Shown here: piece after piece, positions 24,660 through 30,777 of the stretch | How the letters are laid out: every line of letters begins with the position of its first letter | How positions within the stretch are numbered: position 1 is the first letter of the stretch | Source of the DNA: Denitratimonas tolerans | GTDB lineage: Bacteria; Pseudomonadota; Gammaproteobacteria; Xanthomonadales; Xanthomonadaceae | Assembly: GCF_037203605.1 (NCBI RefSeq) | Contig: NZ_JBBDHC010000007.1 | Coordinates: 1-64,000 of the forward strand | Reading direction: 5' to 3' | Length of the DNA: 64,000 nucleotides | The notes under the pieces: generated by a model | What the model was told of the DNA's origin: nothing | Seen by the model: the letters and a program-made list of their open reading frames with translations, nothing else | Database searches by the model: none | Translations under genes and position numbers: made by a program

Positions 24660-25895
24660 ATGAGCCACCTGCTGCCCGCACCCGGTGGCAGGCGCTGGAT
24701 CCTCGCCCCGGCGCCCGGATCGATCGCCGATCAGGAGCTGCGCGCCGGGCGTTCGCCGTGGCTGCCGATGATCCACCTGGTCTGGTCGGTCTGGGTGTTC
24801 CTGACGCCGCTGTTTTCCGATGGCGACTACGGGTTCACGCCGCGCTGGTTCGCGCTGACGGCGCTGTCCTATCCCCTGTTTCTCCTGCTCTATCTCGCCA
24901 CGGTGTTCGCAGCGCCGCGCGCGGCCTACGCCTGTGCGCTGGCGCTGGTGGCGCTGTGCTTCGCGCTCCTGCCGTGGTATCCCTCCGGGCTGTCCTATTT
25001 CGTGTTCGGCTGCGTGATGCTGCAGCCGCGCCGCAGCGGCGGGCTGTATCGCTATCTGGCGCTGCTGGCCGTCCTCAATGTGACGCTGGTGGTCTGGGCC
25101 GCACAGATCGGCTATGCGTGGCAGGCACTGGTGTGGATCCCCACGGTCACGGCAATCATCGCCGTCATCGTCATGGTCGAGCGCGCCAACCACGAGCGCG
25201 ACGCGGCGCTCAAGCTTTCGCACGAGGAAGTGCGCCGCCTCGCCGCGACGGCCGAGCGCGAGCGCATCGGGCGTGACCTGCACGACCTGCTCGGCCACAC
25301 GCTTTCGATGGTGGCGCTCAAGTCCGATCTTGCAGCGCGGCTGGTGGAGCGCGATCCGGCGGCCGCGCGCGGCGAGATCGCCGAGGTGAGCGGCATCGCG
25401 CGCGACGCGCTGGTCCAGGTACGCCAGGCGGTCAGCGGCATCCGCGCGGCGGGCATCGCCGCCGAGCTGGCCTCCGCTCGCCTGCTGCTGGAAACCGACG
25501 GCGTCGCCTTCGACTACCGCCTCGACGCGGCATTCTCCGGGGCCGGGCTGCCGGCGGACGTGGAGAACGCGCTGGCGATGACCGTGCGCGAGGCCGCCAC
25601 CAATATCCAGCGCCACGCGCAAGCGCGACAGGTGGAGGTGCACCTCGGCGTCGAGGGAGAAGTTGCCGTGCTGCGCGTGATCGATGACGGACGCGGCGGC
25701 GCGCTGCGCTCCGGCAACGGCCTGGCTGGAATGCGCGAGCGCCTTGAGGCCGTCGGCGGCACCCTGCGCATCGACAGCCGCCCCGGCGCGGGAACCCGCA
25801 TCGAGGCCCGCATACCGCTGGCGCGGAAATCCGATGCGCTCGCTCCCCTGCTGGCGGGGGAGCGGGCCGGGGTGAGGGGGGCTTTGGCTCCATGA
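24660..25895 (+). CDS. Sensor histidine kinase, DesK family
   Basis: The 411-residue kinase has about four to five N-terminal membrane helices (about 37-175). A HisKA_3 domain follows, with phospho-acceptor His208 in ERIGRDLHDLLGHTLSMVAL, then an HATPase_c domain (N-box VREAATNIQRHAQA, G-box DDGRGG and GNGLAGMRERLEAVGG). AGGAGG lies eight bases before the ATG. The last 25 residues are encoded by a repeat-like element and look like an added tail. The stop overlaps the response-regulator ATG by four bases. The pair resembles DesK/DesR, which senses membrane fluidity in Bacillus. Confidence 0.92.
   Translation: MSHLLPAPGGRRWILAPAPGSIADQELRAGRSPWLPMIHLVWSVWVFLTPLFSDGDYGFTPRWFALTALSYPLFLLLYLATVFAAPRAAYACALALVALCFALLPWYPSGLSYFVFGCVMLQPRRSGGLYRYLALLAVLNVTLVVWAAQIGYAWQALVWIPTVTAIIAVIVMVERANHERDAALKLSHEEVRRLAATAERERIGRDLHDLLGHTLSMVALKSDLAARLVERDPAAARGEIAEVSGIARDALVQVRQAVSGIRAAGIAAELASARLLLETDGVAFDYRLDAAFSGAGLPADVENALAMTVREAATNIQRHAQARQVEVHLGVEGEVAVLRVIDDGRGGALRSGNGLAGMRERLEAVGGTLRIDSRPGAGTRIEARIPLARKSDALAPLLAGERAGVRGALAP
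25842..25889 (+). repeat. REP-like palindromic element inside the 3' end of the kinase gene
   Basis: GCTCCCC (25842-25848) pairs with GGGGAGC (25857-25863), and the sequence then continues GGCCGGGGTGAGGG. This matches a common proteobacterial intergenic repeat, with a C-rich stem followed by a GGCCGGGGTGAGGG tail. Here it is read through in frame and provides the last residues of the kinase. Confidence 0.6.
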
Positions 25896-26494
25896 TCCGC
25901 GTCCTGCTGGCCGAGGACCAGGCCATGGTGCGCGGCGCGCTGGCGGCGCTGCTGGGGATGGAATCGGACATCGAGATCGTCGGCGCGGCGGCCGACGGCG
26001 ACACCGCCTGGAACGAGCTGCGCCGTCTCACGCCCGATATTCTTGTCACCGATATCGAGATGCCGGGCGCCAGCGGCCTGGAGCTGGCGCGCCGGGTGCA
26101 GCACCACGGGTTGCCGGTGAGGGTGGTCATCGTCACCACGTTCGCCCGCGCCGGCTTCCTGCGCCGCGCGCTGGATTCGGGCGTGGCCGGATACCTCCTG
26201 AAAGACGCCCCGGCCGAGCAGCTTGCAGACGCCCTGCGTCAGGTGCACCGCGGCGGCCGCGCCATCGACCCGCAGCTGGCGCTGGAAGCCTGGACCGAAT
26301 CCGACCCCTTGAGCGAGCGTGAGCGCGAGGTGCTGCGACTGGCCGGCGAGGGAATGTCTTCGGGCGACATCGCTGCGCGCATGAACCTCTCCCAGGGCAC
26401 CGTGCGCAACTATCTTTCCGAGTGCATCGGCAAGCTCGGCGTCGGCAACCGCATCGAGGCCTACCGACTGGCGCGGCAGAAGGGCTGGCTGTAG
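25892..26494 (+). CDS. Response regulator, NarL/DesR family
   Basis: The 200-residue regulator has a receiver domain (residues 1 to about 118; acidic pocket Glu8-Asp9, phospho-acceptor Asp54, Thr and Lys in the later loops) and a LuxR-type helix-turn-helix (about 138-200, with LSEREREVLRLAGEGMSSGD and LSQGTVRNYLSECIGKLG). It overlaps the kinase gene by four bases, so the two form a cognate pair. The likely target is the ABC-2 operon in which it lies, or the divergent MacA-like operon. A decayed copy is found at 27306-27513. Confidence 0.93.
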   Translation: MIRVLLAEDQAMVRGALAALLGMESDIEIVGAAADGDTAWNELRRLTPDILVTDIEMPGASGLELARRVQHHGLPVRVVIVTTFARAGFLRRALDSGVAGYLLKDAPAEQLADALRQVHRGGRAIDPQLALEAWTESDPLSEREREVLRLAGEGMSSGDIAARMNLSQGTVRNYLSECIGKLGVGNRIEAYRLARQKGWL

Positions 26495-26567
26495 CGCGTA
26501 ATGTGAATAGTTCGCTGTGCCGGGCTCTTGCCGCACCGAACGGCTGGTTGTCGGCAGCCGTGGAGAG

Positions 26568-26981
26568 TCAGCGCATCTCCACCTCGATGCGACGCCCGCC
26601 TTCCGGCAATTCGAAAACGGCTTCGTCGAAGCGCGCGCGCCGCATCAGCCGGGGATTGTTGCTGAAGCCGTAGCCTTCCTTGGGGATGCCCAGCACCGTC
26701 TTGTCCAACGTGCCGTTTCCGTTCTCATCATGCATCACCAGAACGCCGTAACGCCCCGGCTCCAAATCCGGGAAACGCAGATCAACCTGGCCCTTGGATG
26801 CGTCCACGCGCTGTGCCGCGCGCGCCTTGGCGCGGCCATCCCATCCATCTTCCGAATCGAATACAGCCACCAGAATTTGGCCTTTGTCGTTGGCCACTCG
26901 GGTCAGGCGGACGTCCAGATCCGCGGCCAGCGACGATGTGACGGTGGCCACGGAGAACAACAAAACCAAAGTGCGCGTCAT
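26568..26981 (-). CDS. Exported DUF2141 family protein
   Basis: The 137-residue protein has a signal peptide (cleavage near SSLAAD) and one beta-rich DUF2141 domain. The family hallmarks include ILVAVFDSEDGW near the start and PGRYGVLVMHDENGNGTLD in the centre. The latter looks like an Asp/Asn-rich calcium-type loop, and GIPKEGYGFSNN follows. The start at 26981 is preferred to one six codons upstream because it places the signal peptide at the N-terminus. The periplasmic role is unknown. Confidence 0.85.
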   Translation of the reverse strand: MTRTLVLLFSVATVTSSLAADLDVRLTRVANDKGQILVAVFDSEDGWDGRAKARAAQRVDASKGQVDLRFPDLEPGRYGVLVMHDENGNGTLDKTVLGIPKEGYGFSNNPRLMRRARFDEAVFELPEGGRRIEVEMR

Positions 26982-27203
26982 GGTGATTGGCTCCTGCATT
27001 CAGTTGAGGGAATGTCAGTGTCCATTGATGCACCCTGATTTTCAGGTATCGCCTGTCACCGTATTGGATGACACACGTCACCCCGGGCTGGGTCGTGCGC
27101 GCCTGGCTACGCGCGTGGCGGTCTTTGAGGGAAGCGCAAATGACATCCGCGCCAGGAGCAATCAACCGACTCCGGCATCGGCATCGTTCCTGCCGCATTT
27201 CCA

Positions 27204-27278
27204 TCACCCGCGCGTGGGCTTCAACGTCAGGCAAAACCCAAGCACCCGCGCCAGTTTGCCGACGGTTTCAATCGTGGG
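27204..27278 (-). pseudogene. Possible XRE-family antitoxin relic (C-terminal end)
   Basis: Read on the minus strand, 24 codons before a stop give PTIETVGKLARVLGFCLTLK followed by PTRG. This matches the usual end of HigA-like or XRE helix-turn-helix antitoxins (P-S/T-hydrophobic-E-T-hydrophobic, then LA.ALG.xLxL). A stop lies a few codons upstream in the same frame, so nothing longer remains. No toxin gene is adjacent. Confidence 0.35.
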
Positions 27279-27305
27279 GAATCGGAGTGGTCAAGGCTGT
27301 GGCCG

Positions 27306-27513
27306 GCTGCGCCGCGCGCCCGACATTCACGTCGCCGATATCGAAGTGCCCGTTGCCAACGGGCCCGGAGCTGGCGCATGGCGTGCGGCACCGCCGTCCG
27401 TCGGCGAGGGTCGTCATGGGCCGGAAATGCTGCGCACATGAACTTCCCCCAGGGCACCGCGCGCATCTTTCCGAGTGCATCGGCAAGCTCGGCGTCGGCA
27501 ACCGCATCGAGGC
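27306..27513 (+). pseudogene. Degenerate partial copy of the NarL-type response regulator
   Basis: 27306 to about 27415 aligns with bases 26014-26130 of the response regulator at about 70 percent identity with one extra base, and still reads RLRRAPDIHVADIEVP in one frame. 27429-27513 aligns with 26372-26460: four mismatches, a four-base deletion, and 48 identical bases at the end (SECIGKLGVGNRIEA). About 240 bases between the two parts are missing. The gene is frameshifted and non-functional. Confidence 0.8.
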
Positions 27514-27562
27514 GCACTGCTGCCGCGACGCCCTGCTTGCCGCTGCGGCCGCCCGGCGAAGC

Positions 27563-27904
27563 TCAGCGCGCCGCGCAGTTTTCGATCACCGCCCCGGAGC
27601 TGCCGTCGTCCAGGTGGACGAAGAGCGAGGCGGTGGAACCCGGTCCGCTGCCCTTGGTCCACCACTCCACGCCGCCGCCGACATAGCGCGCGCCGCTGGC
27701 GGATATCGCGATGGTGAGTTCGTAAGTGCTGCCCTGGTACTCGACCCGCGCGTGATCGGTGTCCGGGTAGCCGGCTTTGATGAGAATGCCGCTTTCGCAC
27801 TGGTAAGTGGTGGTGGCATTTGAAGTCGCCACATCCAGCGTTCCGGCGCAGGCGGTCAGCGCCAGAGTGCCCGACAGTGCGGGAACTGAAAGAGTAGGGC
27901 GCAT
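27563..27904 (-). CDS. MliC-family lysozyme-inhibitor-like lipoprotein
   Basis: The 113-residue protein has a lipoprotein-type signal (LALTACAG, Cys19). One MliC-like domain follows, with TYQCESGILIKAGYPDTD at its start, GARYVGGGVEWWTKG in the centre and VIENCAAR at the end, so a Cys pair can bridge the first and last strands. MliC proteins inhibit C-type lysozyme at the outer membrane. The GARYVGGGVEWWTKG segment matches the conserved inhibitory region of the family. It may share a transcript with the operon upstream. Confidence 0.85.
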   Translation of the reverse strand: MRPTLSVPALSGTLALTACAGTLDVATSNATTTYQCESGILIKAGYPDTDHARVEYQGSTYELTIAISASGARYVGGGVEWWTKGSGPGSTASLFVHLDDGSSGAVIENCAAR

Positions 27905-27942
27905 GGGGTGTTACTCCGTGCTCGTTGGGTCGACGGCGGACA

Positions 27943-28482
27943 TCATGCCGCAGAACCGGTGCCGCCGCCTGCTGGGATCCCCTTTGGTCGCCACTCCATC
28001 AGATGGTAGACACCGTGCTCGCCGATCTTCTGAAAGCCCAGGCGGCGATACAAGGCCATCGCACGATTGAACTGTTCGACATGGATGCTGACGGACAGGT
28101 TTTGCGCGCCGGCCGCCTCCAGCAGAACGCGAAGCAAGGCACCGCCGATGCCCGCGTCACGGTGCCCGGGCAGCAGGGCGATATCGACGATGCGCAGTTC
28201 CGTGGTTCGCCAGTGCAGATACAACCGCCCCACCGCCTGGCCGTCGCGCTCGATCACCAGGAACTGTGCGTCGGCGTAGTGGGTGGCGTAGTGCTGGTGC
28301 TGGGCGTGGAACTGGAAGCGCAGGAACGCGGCTATTTGCGCTGCGTCCCAGTCGGTCTGGGCCATCTCCTCGGTGCGCGTGCCGGCGTAGATGCGTTCTA
28401 GCAGGGGCAGGTCGGAATCGAGGGCCGCGCGCAGATGCAGGTGTGGTGGAAGGTCGGCGCGGATATCGGGCGGCTGCGGCAT
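27943..28482 (-). CDS. GNAT family N-acetyltransferase
   Basis: This 179-residue protein has the GNAT acetyl-CoA loop IALLPGHRDAGIGGALLRVL (about 105-124) and a C-terminal LYRRLGFQKIGEHGVYHLME. It has no signal peptide. Its ATG overlaps the stop of the gene upstream (TGATG), so it belongs to the tail-collar operon. It may modify a product of that operon, but the substrate is not known. Confidence 0.88.
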   Translation of the reverse strand: MPQPPDIRADLPPHLHLRAALDSDLPLLERIYAGTRTEEMAQTDWDAAQIAAFLRFQFHAQHQHYATHYADAQFLVIERDGQAVGRLYLHWRTTELRIVDIALLPGHRDAGIGGALLRVLLEAAGAQNLSVSIHVEQFNRAMALYRRLGFQKIGEHGVYHLMEWRPKGIPAGGGTGSAA

Positions 28483-28790
28483 CAGGTGAACACGGCCTCG
28501 TATCGCATGCCTTCAGCCACCGGCCCGAGGCAGACCAGGAAAAGTTCGAGCGGCGGCAAGGACGGATGGCTGACCCGGTAGATCCCCTGCGCCAGGTTTG
28601 CTTCGTGCGGGCCGAGCCAGAGCAGGGAAAACTGCCGGCTGAGCCGCCCCATGCCCTGGGCTTCGCGCAGGTTGTTGGCTTCGACCAGCCGGGCATCCAC
28701 GGCCTGCGGGCCGTCCCCGATCCGGAACACCTGCCCGAGGAGCGGCTCGAAGAGCGCGAGGGAGAACTCCGGGACGGCCGTCTCACCCAT
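28482..28790 (-). CDS. Small DUF6916-like protein
   Basis: The 102-residue protein has no signal peptide. The pattern FSLALFEPLLGQVFRIGDGP, then RQFSLLWLGPHEANLAQGIY, then LPPLELFLVCLGPVAEG matches the DUF6916 family, which is usually found beside tail-collar proteins. It lies four bases after the Tat-signal gene and overlaps the GNAT gene by one base. The ATG at 28790 was chosen because the open frame upstream is a shadow of the gene before it. The function is unknown. Confidence 0.7.
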   Translation of the reverse strand: MGETAVPEFSLALFEPLLGQVFRIGDGPQAVDARLVEANNLREAQGMGRLSRQFSLLWLGPHEANLAQGIYRVSHPSLPPLELFLVCLGPVAEGMRYEAVFT

Positions 28791-28794
28791 GGGA

Positions 28795-29154
28795 TCAGAC
28801 CCGCACGTGGCGCAGGCGGTTGATGCAGGCCACCGGCCCGTCCTGCCCCGGCTGCAGGTAGAGGGATTCCTCGGTCCCGCCACAGCGCAGCGCGTAGCTG
28901 CCCTCGCCGGGCCACTCGCCTTCCACGGTCTGGAATACGAGGTTGGCCTGCACGGTGTCGCGATCCACGCGCACGCCGACAACATCGGCCAGGCGCAGCC
29001 GCACGCCGTCGGCGGAAACGAATTCGGCTCCCAGCCAGGCGCGCGGATCGTCCAGCAGCGCCGGGCGCCGCGCGGCGATCGCACCCAGCGGTGCCGCGGC
29101 CGCGAGGGCGGCGGCGCTTGTACACAGCATGAAATGACGGCGTTTCATGGTCAT
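28795..29154 (-). CDS. Tat-signal DUF6916-like exported protein
   Basis: The 119-residue protein starts MTMKRRHFMLCTSAAALAAA, which fits a twin-arginine signal (RRHFM, then a hydrophobic stretch and a cut near AIA/ARR). The mature part (AWLGAEFVSADGVRLRLADV, later GEGSYALRCGGTEESLYLQP) has the same strand pattern as the neighbouring DUF6916-like protein. The ATG overlaps the collar-gene stop in ATGA. It is the only member of the small-protein set with a Tat-type signal. The function is unknown. Confidence 0.7.
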   Translation of the reverse strand: MTMKRRHFMLCTSAAALAAAAPLGAIAARRPALLDDPRAWLGAEFVSADGVRLRLADVVGVRVDRDTVQANLVFQTVEGEWPGEGSYALRCGGTEESLYLQPGQDGPVACINRLRHVRV

Positions 29155-29675
29155 GTCCTCGGCGGAAACACGCCCTGCAGGGCGATGCAGAAGTAGAAGG
29201 CAAGGTAGGGCATCATGTTGTTGTGCGGCTGATCGCCGCCGGCCGGCGAGATGGACTCCTGCGCCATCGGAACTAGCGGCGCACCGGTGGGCGTGCCGTA
29301 GGGCATGGTGCCGACGACGCGTGCGGGGGAAAGACCCTCCGGCGATTGTGCGTCGGCTGGTGCCGCGCTGGCGTTCACTGGATGGCTGTGCGAAGGAATT
29401 TCTGACGTGAGCAGCGTCACGCTCTCCGAGCCGCCAGTCTCTCCCAGATCGCGGAGCGACAGTCCCGGTCCCTGCCCCGGGTGCATCGGGGCACGCCCGC
29501 CGAGGTTGGGCAGGGCGAAGTTGCTCTTGCCATTGCCGCCGTAGGTGGTGCCCAGGAGTGAAAACAGGGCGGTGTTCTGGGAAAGCGGCAGCAGCTGCCC
29601 GTCGCACCAGGCCCAGCCGCGGGGCGCGAAGTTGAACGGGAAAATCCGGATTTCGGCCACGAAAGGATCGGCCAT
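29151..29675 (-). CDS. Tail-collar domain protein (MdpB-like), third copy
   Basis: The 174-residue protein has a phage tail-collar domain (residues 5 to about 65: FNFAPRGWAWCDGQLLPLSQ, LLGTTYGGNGKSNFALPNL, GRAPMHPG). A variable central part with GETGGSESVTLLTSEIPSHS follows, then the family C-terminus GGDQPHNNMMPYLAFYFCIA. No signal peptide is present. Members are labelled microcystin-dependent protein or phage tail protein in databases. A good GGAGAGACAGAC site precedes the ATG. It is the last of three paralogues. Confidence 0.88.
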   Translation of the reverse strand: MADPFVAEIRIFPFNFAPRGWAWCDGQLLPLSQNTALFSLLGTTYGGNGKSNFALPNLGGRAPMHPGQGPGLSLRDLGETGGSESVTLLTSEIPSHSHPVNASAAPADAQSPEGLSPARVVGTMPYGTPTGAPLVPMAQESISPAGGDQPHNNMMPYLAFYFCIALQGVFPPRT

Positions 29676-29687
29676 GTCTGTCTCTCC

Positions 29688-30191
29688 TCAGGTTGGCGAC
29701 GGGAAGATGCCGAACAGCGAAATGATGAAGTTCACGCACAGATAGGGCTGCAGGTTCGTGTGCGGCTGGCTTCCACCCGCGTTCGACAGCGCCTGCCCCG
29801 CCATGGCCAACGCACCGGGTGTGGTCTGGTAGGCATCGAACGTCGTGGCCTGCGCCAGTACGGCGTTTTGCGGACTGCGTTCGGTGGCGATCGAGCTGCT
29901 GGCCAACGCCGCATGGCTGTGGGCGGGCATCTGGCTGGAGGTCAACGTGACCTCTTCGGAACCGCCGGTCTCGGCAAGGATGAAACCGTTGCCCTGGTGG
30001 ATCGGCAGCCGGCTGCGCAGGTCGGGCAGGGCAAAGGTGGACTGCCCGTCGCCGCCATAGGTGGTGCCGATTAGATTGAACAGGGTTTCGTTCTCGGAGA
30101 TGGGCAACAGCTGCCCGTCACAGAACATCCAGCCTGCGGGTGCGAAGTTTCCCGCGAACATGCGGACTTCTCCGACATAGGGTTGAGCCAT
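29688..30191 (-). CDS. Tail-collar domain protein (MdpB-like), second copy
   Basis: This 167-residue paralogue shows FAPAGWMFCDGQLLPISENE, LIGTTYGGDGQSTFALPDLR and IHQGNG in the collar part, ETGGSEEVTLTSSQMPAHSH in the centre and GGSQPHTNLQPYLCVNFIIS at the end. It lacks a signal peptide. A GAGGAGCACG site precedes the ATG, and 12 bases separate it from the next copy, as between copies one and two. The central region differs from the other copies, which could reflect different ligands or partners. Confidence 0.88.
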   Translation of the reverse strand: MAQPYVGEVRMFAGNFAPAGWMFCDGQLLPISENETLFNLIGTTYGGDGQSTFALPDLRSRLPIHQGNGFILAETGGSEEVTLTSSQMPAHSHAALASSSIATERSPQNAVLAQATTFDAYQTTPGALAMAGQALSNAGGSQPHTNLQPYLCVNFIISLFGIFPSPT

Positions 30192-30203
30192 GGTGCGTGC
30201 TCC

Positions 30204-30713
30204 TCAGGTGGGCGACGGGAAGATGCCCTGCAGGGCGATGCAGAACGACAGGGTCAGGAAGGGCTGCATGTTGGAGTGGGGCTGTGACCCGCCGGCCGTA
30301 CCCACCGTGCCCGCCGCCATGGCCACCAGGTTCTCCGGCTTGCCATAGAGCGGCAGTGCGGGCTGGGCCAGAAGGTTGCCCGCCGGCACGATCGGCACGG
30401 CATCCCCCGCCTTGGAGGTCGCGCTCTGCGCGTGCTGGTGGGTCGGCAGCTCGGCCACGCTGAGGGAATGCGCTTGTGCGCCTCCCCGCATCCCCAGGGT
30501 GTAAGCCGCGCCATTCGCGTGGATGGGTGTTCGGCCGCGCAGGTCGGGCAGGGCGAAATTGACCTGCCCATTGCCGCCGAAGGTCGTGCCCAGCAGGGAA
30601 AACAGGGCCTGGTTCTGGTTGATCGGCAGGAGCTGGCCGTCGCATAGGGCCCAACCCTTGGGCGCAAACGCGAAGCTCATGATCCGGATTTCGGAAAGAA
30701 AGGGCTCTGCCAT
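30204..30713 (-). CDS. Tail-collar domain protein (MdpB-like), first copy
   Basis: This 169-residue paralogue has FAPKGWALCDGQLLPINQNQ, LLGTTFGGNGQVNFALPDLR and RTPIHANG in the collar part, then MRGGAQAHSLSVAELPTHQH and the ending GGSQPHSNMQPFLTLSFCIA. There is no signal peptide. AGGAGG-like sequence (GGAGGAACC) lies before the ATG. It begins 64 bases after the stop of the giant surface protein gene, so the genes probably share a transcript. Confidence 0.88.
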   Translation of the reverse strand: MAEPFLSEIRIMSFAFAPKGWALCDGQLLPINQNQALFSLLGTTFGGNGQVNFALPDLRGRTPIHANGAAYTLGMRGGAQAHSLSVAELPTHQHAQSATSKAGDAVPIVPAGNLLAQPALPLYGKPENLVAMAAGTVGTAGGSQPHSNMQPFLTLSFCIALQGIFPSPT

Positions 30714-30777
30714 GACGTGGGTTCCTCCAATGGTGCGGATCGCTCCGCTTCGGCTGTTGTCTGCGCTGCGGTGACGA

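Larger units (their letters stand above)
26982..27562. other. Decayed intergenic region
   Basis: About 580 bases lie between two small genes with no intact ORF that I trust. The region holds a possible antitoxin relic (27204-27278) and a response-regulator pseudogene (27306-27513). The part from 26982 to 27200 is not recognised. Confidence 0.6.

Noticed and set aside
29151..30713. Prophage or phage remnant suggested by the tail-collar proteins
   Set aside because: No integrase, capsid, portal, terminase, baseplate or lysis gene is present. The collar family is common in cellular loci.
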